DNA of 64,000 nt, from the NCBI GenBank assembly GCA_947259315.1, contig CAMYLR010000024.1, forward strand, positions 29,709 through 93,708, in the 5' to 3' direction. The notes beneath the pieces were generated by a model, which was not told where the DNA came from, did not search any database, and saw only the letters and a list, made by a program, of their open reading frames with translations. A program made the position numbers and the translations under genes. Source of the stretch: an uncultured Gemmatimonadales bacterium. Its GTDB lineage: Bacteria; Gemmatimonadota; Gemmatimonadetes; JACCXV01; JAHWKZ01. This document shows, one piece after another, positions 53,315 to 63,097 of the stretch (its first letter is position 1; the number at the start of each line of letters is the position of its first letter).

Positions 53315-53956
53315 GTGTTCCCGCTCGCGAACGTAGTCTTTTTTCCGCACACGTTCCTGCCGCTCCACGTCTTCGAGCCCCGCTACGTGGAGATGGTCTC
53401 GGTCGCCCTGTCCGGGGACGGGTTGATCGCCATGGTCCTAGCTCGCGAGGAGCGGCCCGCTGGTCAAGATCTCGCGGTCTACCGTGTCGGATCGGTCGGC
53501 CGGGTGGTGGTTGCCGACGAATTGGACGACGGGCGGTACAACATCGTCCTCGACGGCTTGGCGCGAGTGGCGCTCGACGAGTTTGAGGTCGCGCCCGGCG
53601 AGTACTTTACCGCCCGGCTGGAGATCTTGGGTGAGGCGCTGCCCGACCTGCAAGACCCCCGAGTGGCGGAGGAAAAGGCGGGGCTGGTAATGACCGCCCG
53701 TCAGTACGGCGAGCAGGTGTTGCGGGGTCGGGTGCCGATCGATTTCTTGAGCGAGGCGCTACCGTACGCCACGCTGGTGAATCGATGCGCCAGCCTGCTA
53801 CAGGTAAGCGTCGACGCGAAGCAGGAGTTGTTGGCACTCGACGACGTCGGAACGCGAGCCGAGATCGTGACCTACAAAATGGTAGAGCAGATCCAATCGC
53901 ACGCAGTGATCGATCGATTCACCGATCGTCGCCCGGACGATCCGCGTTCGAACTAG
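53315..53956 (+). CDS. Lon N-terminal-like (LON substrate-binding) protein
   Basis: 213 residues of the Lon substrate-binding domain without ATPase or protease parts. It begins FPLANVVFFPHTFLPLHVFEPRY, the family signature, and has LVFDGLARV-like NIVLDGLARVALDEF near 70-84. Such free-standing proteins are widespread in bacteria, with no firm role. GTG 53315 is used; since relatives have a few residues before FPL, an upstream CTG at 53303 is possible. It starts 62 bases from the divergent ZIP gene. Confidence 0.82.
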   Translation: MFPLANVVFFPHTFLPLHVFEPRYVEMVSVALSGDGLIAMVLAREERPAGQDLAVYRVGSVGRVVVADELDDGRYNIVLDGLARVALDEFEVAPGEYFTARLEILGEALPDLQDPRVAEEKAGLVMTARQYGEQVLRGRVPIDFLSEALPYATLVNRCASLLQVSVDAKQELLALDDVGTRAEIVTYKMVEQIQSHAVIDRFTDRRPDDPRSN

Positions 53957-53985
53957 TCACGCGTGGATCTGGTGCGTTGGGGGGT

Positions 53986-54072
53986 TGGTGCCGGGGGAGG
54001 GAATCGAACCCACACGGCCTCGCGGCCACCGGATTTTGAGTCCGGCGCGTCTACCAGTTCCGCCACCCCGGC
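53986..54072 (-). tRNA. tRNA-Leu (anticodon CAA)
   Basis: Type II tRNA with a long variable arm. Loop CTCAAAA on stem CCGGA/TCCGG gives CAA, reading UUG. Acceptor GCCGGGG/CCCCGGC, T-arm GTGGG-TTCGATT-CCCTC region, discriminator A, and CCA encoded (53986-53988). Confidence 0.95.
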
Positions 54073-54082
54073 CGAAAACGAA

Positions 54083-54088
54083 AAGCTA
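54083..54088 (-). promoter_or_regulatory. -10 element of tRNA-Leu
   Basis: Minus-strand TAGCTT ends ten bases before the tRNA 5' end. No convincing -35. Confidence 0.4.
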
Positions 54089-54135
54089 GAGCGACGTCTG
54101 GAGCAGTGCTAGGGTCCCGCGAGCTCCGGAATGCG

Positions 54136-54762
54136 TTATCGCACCCAACCTCGGTACTCGAGCAGTACCCTCCCCCGCGGGAGCGAGTCGGGTGGTTTCC
54201 GCTCGACGGTCACCAATAGCGCAGCCCAGCCAACCAGGAAGGAGTCGCTAGGCAAGCCGGCGAGAACCCGACCATCGAGCGCGTTCCCGAGATCGGCCAG
54301 CGGGTGGAACCCAAGGTCGTTCTCGAGCCAGAACGCGTACGTCGAATCACCGCTCAGCGACGCCAAACCGGCGGCGGTAATGACCGCCCGGCCCTGACTC
54401 GCGATCAATCGTCCGCGGGCCGGCTCTTGACCAAACAGCGGTACCTCGTGACGGTCGGGTGCGGCCAGGACCGTCAGCAGCTCATCCGTCTTGGCGGCCA
54501 CGGTCAGCAGCGAGTCTCGAACCACCAGCTGGGCAGCGAGCGAATCGGCGCGCGCGTCGGCCGCCGCACCGACCGCAGCCAGCTCGGTAACGCGTTGGTT
54601 CTCGCGGACCGCGAAGGCGATCGCCGCCAGCGCCACCAGTCCGGCCCCAGCGGCTGCCCACTTCCACCTGCGCGCGTGGGCGCGATCGGAAGACGGGGCC
54701 GTAACCGCCGCCAACGCGCGGCGCTCGGCCGACCCGGTTTGGGCTTGCGGGATCACAGCCAC
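54136..54762 (-). CDS. RskA-like anti-sigma C-terminal domain protein
   Basis: 208 residues. A cytoplasmic N-terminus of about 32 residues, one membrane helix (WAAAGAGLVALAAIAFAV) near 34-52, a coiled coil, and a periplasmic RskA-type domain (VPLFGQEPARGRLIASQGRAVI, YAFWLENDLGFHPLADLG). The N-terminal sigma-binding zinc domain of real anti-sigma factors is missing, and no ECF sigma gene is near. It starts GTG. It lies between tRNA-Ala and tRNA-Leu on the same strand. Confidence 0.72.
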   Translation of the reverse strand: MAVIPQAQTGSAERRALAAVTAPSSDRAHARRWKWAAAGAGLVALAAIAFAVRENQRVTELAAVGAAADARADSLAAQLVVRDSLLTVAAKTDELLTVLAAPDRHEVPLFGQEPARGRLIASQGRAVITAAGLASLSGDSTYAFWLENDLGFHPLADLGNALDGRVLAGLPSDSFLVGWAALLVTVERKPPDSLPRGRVLLEYRGWVR

Positions 54763-54814
54763 GTCTCGCGAGCGTCGATGGTCAGCGTTGTGTCAATGAG
54801 TAGAGAGGGGATGT

Positions 54815-54890
54815 TGGTGGAGCTGATCGGGATCGAACCGACGACCTCCTGAATGCCATTCAGGCGCTCTCCCAGCTGAGCTACAGCCCC
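54815..54890 (-). tRNA. tRNA-Ala (anticodon GGC)
   Basis: Acceptor GGGGCTG/CAGCTCC, D-arm GCTCAGCTGGGAGAGC, anticodon loop ATGGCAT (GGC, reading GCC) on CCTGA/TCAGG, T-arm with GTTCGATCC, discriminator A, CCA encoded at 54815-54817. Confidence 0.96.
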
Positions 54891-54904
54891 AAAAATCGAA
54901 ATCC

Positions 54905-54934
54905 AAGGTAGATCGCGAGCCTCTGGATCGTCAA
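54905..54934 (-). promoter_or_regulatory. Promoter of tRNA-Ala
   Basis: On the minus strand TTGACG (54929-54934), an 18-base spacer and TACCTT (54905-54910). Start near 54897. It overlaps the divergent pyk promoter. Confidence 0.65.
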
Positions 54935-54951
54935 CCCGATTCGGATAGCTT
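54923..54951 (+). promoter_or_regulatory. Promoter of pyk, leaderless type
   Basis: CTGGAT (54923-54928), a 17-base spacer and TAGCTT (54946-54951), ending seven bases before ATG 54959. Confidence 0.5.
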
Positions 54952-54958
54952 CGTGGCG

Positions 54959-56419
54959 ATGACTCGACCCACCCGAACCAAAATCTTGGCGACTCTCGGA
55001 CCCGCGAGCGACACGCCTGAACGACTCGAGGCGATGATCCTCGCGGGAATGGACTGTGCCCGGCTCAACTTCTCGCACGGGGATTATGACGAGTATGCTC
55101 GTACGATCGCATTGGTGCGCGAGACAGCGGAGCGGCTCGATCGCCCGATAGCGATCTTGCAGGATCTGCAAGGGCCCAAGATCCGGATCGGCAGTATCGA
55201 GGGTGATTCGGTCGAGCTGGCGGTCGGAGAGACGGTCCATCTGCAGGCCAGTGATGAAGTCGGTACACGGGACTTGTTGACGACCACGTACCGTGAGTTG
55301 CCGCAAGACGTCACACCAGGTGATCGGATCCTCCTGGATGACGGGCGGCTGGTGTTGGTGGTCGAAGAGATCGAGGGCGATATCGTGATTGGCCGCGTGG
55401 TTGAAGGCGGCGTGCTCAAGGAGAAGAAGGGGATCAACCTGCCGGGGGTGCAGATCAGCGCGCCGGTGCTAACCGAGAAAGACCGTCAAGACATCGCGTT
55501 CGGGTGCGAGCACGGAGTCGACTACGTGGCCTTGTCGTTTGTTCGCAGCGGCCATGACCTACGGATGTTAAAGCAAGAGATGCGGAGATACGGCAGCGAG
55601 GTTCCGGTGATCGCGAAGCTCGAACGGCCGCTGGCCTTGGACAACCTGGACGAGATCTTGGCCGAAGCCGCGGGCGTCATGGTCGCGCGCGGTGATCTTG
55701 GGGTCGAGCTGCCACCGGAACGTGTGCCGATCTTGCAGAAGGAGATCATTCGTCGCGCCAATCGTTCCAAGCGGTTGGTGATCGTCGCCACTCAGATGCT
55801 GGAGTCGATGACCAAGAGCTTGAGACCGACCCGGGCCGAAGCTTCTGACGTGGCGAATGCGATCTTCGACGGAACCGATGCGGTCATGCTGTCGGCCGAG
55901 ACCGCGACCGGAGACCATCCCGTGGAGACGATCGAGATGATGGAGCGGATCATCGTCGCCGCCGAGCTCGAGATCGAGCGCACCCCTTGGCGCCGTCGAC
56001 GGGACCCCCAGCGGACCGAGGACTTTGGCGAGGCTATCGGGGACGCCGCGACGGTCGTTGCCGCAGCGGTCGGGGCGAAGTACGTCGTGGCTTTTACCCA
56101 GTCCGGTTCGACCGCAGGGTTATTGGCGAAGTACCGGCCCTCGGTCCCACTGATCGCGTTCACGCCAAACCAGCGAATCCGCAATCGATTGGCGATCCAC
56201 TGGGGGGTCAAACCGTTGGTCGCTGAGATCGCCGACACGATCGATCGCTTGATCTCGGAGCTCGAGAGGCGATTGGTGGTCGAGAATCTGGCCCAGGAGG
56301 GCGAGGTCATCGTGATCGTGTGTGGAGCACCGCTCGATATCGCGGGTCGAACCAACCTCATGAAGGTGCATCGGATCGGTGACAAACCGCGCCTGGGAGA
56401 TAGCGAAGACGATTCTTGA
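54959..56419 (+). CDS. pyk: Pyruvate kinase
   Basis: Last step of glycolysis. 486 residues from ATG 54959. It begins TRPTRTKILATLGPAS; RLNFSHGD holds the substrate arginine and asparagine; KGINLPGV, the lysine in VIAKLERP near 220, VARGDLGVELP near 242 (metal glutamate/aspartate), and SAETATGDHPVE are all present. The C-terminal domain is complete. GTG 54953 is a possible start, but the -10 box at 54946-54951 would put it before +1, so the ATG is preferred. gltA and icd follow. Confidence 0.95.
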   Translation: MTRPTRTKILATLGPASDTPERLEAMILAGMDCARLNFSHGDYDEYARTIALVRETAERLDRPIAILQDLQGPKIRIGSIEGDSVELAVGETVHLQASDEVGTRDLLTTTYRELPQDVTPGDRILLDDGRLVLVVEEIEGDIVIGRVVEGGVLKEKKGINLPGVQISAPVLTEKDRQDIAFGCEHGVDYVALSFVRSGHDLRMLKQEMRRYGSEVPVIAKLERPLALDNLDEILAEAAGVMVARGDLGVELPPERVPILQKEIIRRANRSKRLVIVATQMLESMTKSLRPTRAEASDVANAIFDGTDAVMLSAETATGDHPVETIEMMERIIVAAELEIERTPWRRRRDPQRTEDFGEAIGDAATVVAAAVGAKYVVAFTQSGSTAGLLAKYRPSVPLIAFTPNQRIRNRLAIHWGVKPLVAEIADTIDRLISELERRLVVENLAQEGEVIVIVCGAPLDIAGRTNLMKVHRIGDKPRLGDSEDDS

Positions 56420-56426
56420 GGCCCGT

Positions 56427-56455
56427 TTGACGGCTCTAGAACCCTCGGATAGCTT
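56427..56455 (+). promoter_or_regulatory. Promoter of gltA, leaderless type
   Basis: TTGACG (56427-56432), a 17-base spacer and TAGCTT (56450-56455), ending eight bases before the ATG. The best example of the class. Confidence 0.7.
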
Positions 56456-56463
56456 CGCTTTTC

Positions 56464-57606
56464 ATGGCTGATATCGCTGCAGCAAAGAAGCCGATCGCCG
56501 GTTTACAGGGCGTCGTGGTCGCCGACTCCGAGATCTCATATGTCGACGGGCAGGCCGGAAAACTCGTCTATCGCGGCTATTCGATCGAGGATCTGGCTGC
56601 GAACTCGACGTTCGAAGAGACGACAAAGCTCTTGCTTGACGGCGCGCTTCCCAGCCGGTCCGAGTTGGACCAGTTTGAGGCCGAACTGAGTGGGGCCAGG
56701 GTTCTAGATAGCGAGATCATCGACCTGATTCGCGCCTACCCGACGGACGCCCAACCGATGGCGGTGCTGAGAACGGCTGTTTCCGCGCTCGGGTTGTTCG
56801 ATCCCGACAGCGAAGACATCGGACCCGATGCAACGCGCCGCAAGGCGATTCGGTTGGTGGCCAAGTTCCCCGTCATCGTGGCCGCGTTCGAGCGCCATCG
56901 GAATGGCCACGATCCGATTGACCCGCGTGATGACTTGGCTCATGCGGCGAACTTCCTCTACATGCTTACCGGTTCCGATCCCGATCCCGAAGACGCTCGC
57001 GTCATGGACGTGTGTCTCATTCTGCACGCCGAGCACGGGATGAACGCCTCGACGTTTTCGGCTCGGGTGACCGCAGCCACGCTCTCGGACATCCACTCGG
57101 CGGTAACATCCGCGATCGGGACACTCAAGGGGGCGTTGCACGGCGGCGCGAATCAAGAAGTGATGAAGATGCTTCTCGAAATCGATCAACGCGGGATCGA
57201 GCCGGCCGATTTCGTGCGGGCGATGCTGGATCGCAAAGAGCGAGTGATGGGCTTTGGGCATCGCGTATACAAAACAATGGACCCGCGGGCACCGATACTG
57301 AGGCGATTCTCTCGGGACCTGACCGCCCGCGCTGGACAGCAAAAATGGTTCACGATAAGCGAGCAAATCCTGGAGACGATGGCGGCCGAAAAGGGGATCG
57401 ATCCAAACGTAGACTTCTTCTCAGCTTCCACGTACCACGCGCTGGGGATTCCGGCCGATCTTTTTACGCCGATTTTCGCGATCTCTCGCGTCAGCGGCTG
57501 GTCTACTCATGTCGAGGCTCAATACCGACACAACCGGCTGATACGACCGCGCGCGAACTACGTTGGACCGCGAGATCTGACGTACGTCCCGATCGAAAAG
57601 CGGTAG
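56464..57606 (+). CDS. gltA: Citrate synthase
   Basis: 380 residues, the compact type found in Gram-positives and archaea. It begins KKPIAGLQGVVVADSEISYVDGQAGKLVYRGYSI; catalytic histidines are in LHAEHGMNASTF near 190 and GFGHRVYKTMDPRA near 260-273, with the aspartate in PNVDFFSA near 317. No ribosome site precedes the ATG; transcription should start one or two bases before it. icd follows 90 bases on, so two TCA-cycle steps are adjacent. Confidence 0.96.
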   Translation: MADIAAAKKPIAGLQGVVVADSEISYVDGQAGKLVYRGYSIEDLAANSTFEETTKLLLDGALPSRSELDQFEAELSGARVLDSEIIDLIRAYPTDAQPMAVLRTAVSALGLFDPDSEDIGPDATRRKAIRLVAKFPVIVAAFERHRNGHDPIDPRDDLAHAANFLYMLTGSDPDPEDARVMDVCLILHAEHGMNASTFSARVTAATLSDIHSAVTSAIGTLKGALHGGANQEVMKMLLEIDQRGIEPADFVRAMLDRKERVMGFGHRVYKTMDPRAPILRRFSRDLTARAGQQKWFTISEQILETMAAEKGIDPNVDFFSASTYHALGIPADLFTPIFAISRVSGWSTHVEAQYRHNRLIRPRANYVGPRDLTYVPIEKR

Positions 57607-57695
57607 TCTCCGGTCAGTCCCGAAAATCCATCCACCGTTTCCGCGGTGAACCTTGTGCTAAGCTCAAATCTTGCGTGCGTGAAAGGAGCAAGTAG

Positions 57696-58931
57696 ATGAC
57701 ATACGAACGTTTGACGCCCCCTTCGGGTGGCGAGATCATAGGCTACGACGGGGCGTTTCGGGTAACGACCCCGGACCGGCCGATTATCCCGTTTATCGAG
57801 GGTGATGGGATCGGACCCGACATCTGGGCCGCCGCGCGTCAGGTTTTTGACGCCGCGGTCAAATCGGCATACGGCACGGAGCGATCGGTGTGTTGGTTCG
57901 AGATCTTCGCCGGTGACAAGGCGGTGGCGGAGTATGGCGACGGGTTGGTCCTGCCCGACGACACGCTGCAAGCGATTCGCGATTATCGCGTCGCGATCAA
58001 GGGCCCGCTGACAACACCTGTCGGTGGCGGCATTCGGTCACTCAACGTCACCCTGAGGCAACGGCTCGATCTGTATTGCTGTGTCCGACCCGCACGATAC
58101 TACGCCGGTACGCCGTCTCCGATGCGCGAACCGCACAAGCTCGATGTCGTCGTGTTTCGCGAGAACACCGAGGATGTGTATGCCGGCATCGAGTGGGAGG
58201 TCGGCAGCCCAGAACAGCAGCGCGTGCGCGAGTTCCTAAACGGCGAGATGGGGACGGAGATCCCGACCGACGCGGGTATCGGGGTAAAGCCGATCAGCGA
58301 GCGCAATACCAAGCGGCTGGTTGCCGCAGCGATTCGCTATGCGCTGGACAAGAAGCGGGCCTCGGTGACGCTGGTTCACAAAGGCAACATCATGAAGTTC
58401 ACCGAAGGGGCGTTTCGGCGATGGGGCTACGAGGTGGCAGCCCAAGAGTTTGGCGATCGGACCGTGACCGAGGCCGACCTGAAAGGAGATCGCGGCGATC
58501 GCATGATCATGAAGGATCGAATCGCCGACGCGATGTTCCAGCAACTGTTGCTGCGGCCCGACGAATACGACGTGATCGCGCTGCCGAACCTGAATGGCGA
58601 TTACCTGTCAGACGCGGCGGCCGCCCAGGTCGGCGGTCTGGGGATGGCGCCTGGAGCCAACATCGGAGACACGGGGGCGGTGTTCGAAGCGACCCACGGC
58701 TCAGCGCCCAAGTACACCGGGCTCGACAAGGTCAATCCCGCGAGTCTCATCCTGTCGGGGGCGTTCATGTTCGATTTCCTGGGATGGGGTGAGGTCAAGT
58801 CGAAGATCGAGCACGGCCTCGAGGCGGCGATCGGTGACAAGGTGGTGACCTACGATTTGGCTCGTCAGATGGAGGGTGCCACCGAGGTCAAGTGCTCAGA
58901 GTTCGCGACCGCGATTATTGACCGCATGTAG
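57696..58931 (+). CDS. icd: Isocitrate dehydrogenase (NADP-type)
   Basis: 411 residues. [14 protein letters not shown] at 29-42, the substrate serine region [17 protein letters not shown] near 110-125, [14 protein letters not shown] near 153-166, [15 protein letters not shown] near 225-240, and the nucleotide segment [17 protein letters not shown] near 325. Unlike gltA it has a leader with a strong AAAGGAG, and a TAAGCT box (57659-57664) might be its -10, giving about 25 bases of leader. Confidence 0.95.
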   Translation: MTYERLTPPSGGEIIGYDGAFRVTTPDRPIIPFIEGDGIGPDIWAAARQVFDAAVKSAYGTERSVCWFEIFAGDKAVAEYGDGLVLPDDTLQAIRDYRVAIKGPLTTPVGGGIRSLNVTLRQRLDLYCCVRPARYYAGTPSPMREPHKLDVVVFRENTEDVYAGIEWEVGSPEQQRVREFLNGEMGTEIPTDAGIGVKPISERNTKRLVAAAIRYALDKKRASVTLVHKGNIMKFTEGAFRRWGYEVAAQEFGDRTVTEADLKGDRGDRMIMKDRIADAMFQQLLLRPDEYDVIALPNLNGDYLSDAAAAQVGGLGMAPGANIGDTGAVFEATHGSAPKYTGLDKVNPASLILSGAFMFDFLGWGEVKSKIEHGLEAAIGDKVVTYDLARQMEGATEVKCSEFATAIIDRM

Positions 58932-58938
58932 AAAGTGA

Positions 58939-60850
<1,912 letters not shown>

Positions 60851-60854
60851 TCAG

Positions 60855-61700
60855 GTGCGCCGTCCTCTCCACGTGTACGTCCACGTCCCTTTTTGCGCCC
60901 GCAAGTGTCCCTACTGTCATTTCTACAACCTCCGCCACGATGCCGGCCGCGAAGCACTCTTCGTCGACGCCTTGGCGCGCGAGATCGACACGTCACGTCG
61001 ACAGAGCGCGCTCGAGGGTGTCGAGCTGGCGACGCTCTACTGGGGCGGCGGCACGCCGTCGATTCTATCCGAGGCCGGATTCTCGAGGTTGGCCGATTTG
61101 TGTCTCGACATAGGACCGATGGCGCACGAGTTCGAGTGGACGATCGAGCTAAACCCGGCGGACGCCGAAGCCGGCAAGCTGTCTGACTACCGGGCCCGTG
61201 GCGTCAACCGCCTCTCGATCGGAGCGCAGTCCTTCGATGTCGAACGGCTGACGTTTCTCGAGCGGGGCCACTCTGGTGCAGAATCGCGGCGGGCCGTGTT
61301 GGCCGCGGTTCAGGCGGGGTTCGACGACATCTCGATAGATCTGATGTTCAACCTCGCGGTGTCTGGGCGCCGGAGATCGTGGGTAACCGATCTGGGGTCG
61401 GCGTTTGATCTGCCGATCACCCATCTCTCCTTGTATGGGCTCACCATCGAGTCGGGTACCCCGTTCGGGGTTCGTGACCGCGCCGGTCCTCGACGACGAC
61501 GGCCGTACGGATCACGTCATCGAGGGCGCGAGCGAGCTGCACGTGACGTTCGACGACGAGACCAGAGTTCCCGCGAGCGTGGTCGGCTTCGATCCGGCCT
61601 ACTGGTCGGGTCGTCCCTACCTCGGCTTGGGTCCTTCGGCGCACTCGTTCGATGGCCAGCGACGCTGGGCCAACGCGTCTTCGCTGACGAAGTGGGCTGA
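60855..61700 (+). CDS. hemW: HemW-like radical SAM protein, N-terminal part (frame broken)
   Basis: Heme chaperone of the coproporphyrinogen-oxidase-like family. GTG 60855, four bases after dprA. The radical SAM cluster motif CARKCPYC is at about 14-21; YWGGGTPSIL, NPADAEAGKL, and GVNRLSIGAQSF follow. After GLTIESGTPFG (to about 61470) the frame turns to arginine-rich nonsense and ends at 61700. The rest of the protein is in the +1 frame. Removing one G from the GGGG run at 61467-61470 restores a 383-residue HemW, the expected length. It may be a mutation or an assembly error. Confidence 0.75.
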   Translation: MRRPLHVYVHVPFCARKCPYCHFYNLRHDAGREALFVDALAREIDTSRRQSALEGVELATLYWGGGTPSILSEAGFSRLADLCLDIGPMAHEFEWTIELNPADAEAGKLSDYRARGVNRLSIGAQSFDVERLTFLERGHSGAESRRAVLAAVQAGFDDISIDLMFNLAVSGRRRSWVTDLGSAFDLPITHLSLYGLTIESGTPFGVRDRAGPRRRRPYGSRHRGRERAARDVRRRDQSSRERGRLRSGLLVGSSLPRLGSFGALVRWPATLGQRVFADEVG

Positions 61701-62007
61701 GGCGTTCGCGATCGGCGCTGACCCGCGCGCATTCGTGGAGAGATTGGATCCGTCTCAGCGCGCGCTTGAGACCTTGTACCTCGGATTGCGCACCGCGGAC
61801 GGCGTCGGGGTCGATCACCCGCTGCTCGGCTCGATAAACGTCAAGCCAGTGGTAGCAGAGCTGGTCGCCGAGGGTCTGTGCCGGCTCTCAGCAGATCGGT
61901 TGGCATGCACCGAGCGGGGGTTTCTGGTGTACGACGCGATACTCGACCGGCTGGTTGGCATCGCTCGTCCTCCTGAATCGACGCCGGCCGCCACCACGGT
62001 GAATTGA
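61474..62007 (+). CDS. hemW: HemW-like protein, C-terminal part (frame broken)
   Basis: Continuation of hemW in the +1 frame. It opens APVLDDDGRTDHVIEGASEL, then AYWSGRPYLGLGPSAHSFDGQRRWAN, a conserved HemW segment, and ends with the winged-helix-like C-terminus (LVAEGLCRLSADRLACTERGFLVYDAIL). GTG 61474 is only the first start-like codon; independent translation is doubtful because it lacks a ribosome site. The stop lies inside the -35 box of hrcA. Confidence 0.7.
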   Translation: MTAPVLDDDGRTDHVIEGASELHVTFDDETRVPASVVGFDPAYWSGRPYLGLGPSAHSFDGQRRWANASSLTKWAEAFAIGADPRAFVERLDPSQRALETLYLGLRTADGVGVDHPLLGSINVKPVVAELVAEGLCRLSADRLACTERGFLVYDAILDRLVGIARPPESTPAATTVN

Positions 62008-62032
62008 TATGGCTCTCAACGGCAGGTAGCTT
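62004..62032 (+). promoter_or_regulatory. Promoter of hrcA, leaderless type
   Basis: TTGATA (62004-62009), a 17-base spacer and TAGCTT (62027-62032), ending nine bases before the ATG. No CIRCE repeat is found between 61981 and 62041. Confidence 0.65.
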
Positions 62033-62041
62033 TTAAGCGTC

Positions 62042-63082
62042 ATGCACACGGACGAACAGGAACTGACACTCCGCGAGCGGCGGGTTCTCGAGGCTGTCAT
62101 TCACACCTTTGTGGATACCGCCGCCCCGGCTGCGTCTCGCGCGGTAGCGCTGGATTTCAATCTCGGCGTCAGCCCGGCTACGATTCGCAACACCATGAGC
62201 GATCTGGCACGCAAGGGGTACCTAACCCAGACCCACCCAAGCGCTGGACGTACTCCAACCGATAAGGCGTATCGCTACTACGTCGACACGCTGATGAAGA
62301 TCCAACAGCTCTCCGCTGACGAGGTGGCGCAGGTTCAGGCGACGGTCGCTGAGACGAATGCCGAGCAGGAGTTGCTCTCGCGTGCGGTGTTAGCGCTTTC
62401 GGTTCTATCTCACGAGCTCGGACTGGGGCTCGGCCCACAGATTGGCGGTGGAGTGCTCGAGCGTATCGAGCTGGTCGGGCTTTCGAGCGAACGAATGCTC
62501 ATCGTGCTCGCTGTCGACTCGGGACCGGTAAGAACGATCTACGTCGAAGCTCCGCGACCGGTGACCGACGACGTTCTTTCGTCGTTGGCACAGTTCCTCA
62601 ACGAACGCTTGGCGGGCCGAAAGCTACAAGAGATCCGCGAAACCTATCGCGATCGATTGTCGGATGGCCCCAGCGAGCATGCTGATCTGCTGAACATCTT
62701 TCTCGAACAGGCCGATACCGCGTTTGCTACCGAGCCATCGATCGAAAGCGTGGTGCTTGGTCCTGCGTCGAGCCTCGCCGATCAGCCGGAGTTTGCCGAT
62801 CGCGAAGGTCTGCGCACGCTGATCGAGCTGACCGAGCAGAAAGAGCTGCTGGCGCGGGCGCTCGAAAAACGTCGCGCCGAAGGGATCGTCATCTCGATCG
62901 GTGGCGAGCACGCTCAAGAGCCGCTGCTCGACTTCAGCTTGGTCACCACGCAGTACGAGATGGCTGGGGTGCGAGGCACGATCGGCGTCATAGGGCCGAC
63001 TAGGATGCCATACGAGCGCGTCGTCGCGCTGGTCGAATACACTGCCAGACTCCTCTCGTCGCTTCCTGACCGGAGCGCCTAG
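62042..63082 (+). CDS. hrcA: Heat-inducible transcription repressor HrcA
   Basis: 346 residues. The N-terminal winged helix (about 5-75: LTLRERRVLEAVIHTFVDTA, SPATIRNTMSDLARKGYLTQTHPSAGRTPTDKAYR) binds CIRCE operators in other bacteria. The inserted and GAF-like domains follow, with SIGGEH near 283 and VTTQYEMAGVRGTIGVIGPTRMPY near 300-323. dnaJ follows 15 bases on, without grpE or dnaK between. No CIRCE site lies in front of this gene or clpB, so its operator must be elsewhere. Confidence 0.94.
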   Translation: MHTDEQELTLRERRVLEAVIHTFVDTAAPAASRAVALDFNLGVSPATIRNTMSDLARKGYLTQTHPSAGRTPTDKAYRYYVDTLMKIQQLSADEVAQVQATVAETNAEQELLSRAVLALSVLSHELGLGLGPQIGGGVLERIELVGLSSERMLIVLAVDSGPVRTIYVEAPRPVTDDVLSSLAQFLNERLAGRKLQEIRETYRDRLSDGPSEHADLLNIFLEQADTAFATEPSIESVVLGPASSLADQPEFADREGLRTLIELTEQKELLARALEKRRAEGIVISIGGEHAQEPLLDFSLVTTQYEMAGVRGTIGVIGPTRMPYERVVALVEYTARLLSSLPDRSA

Positions 63083-63097
63083 CCGACCACCAAACCA

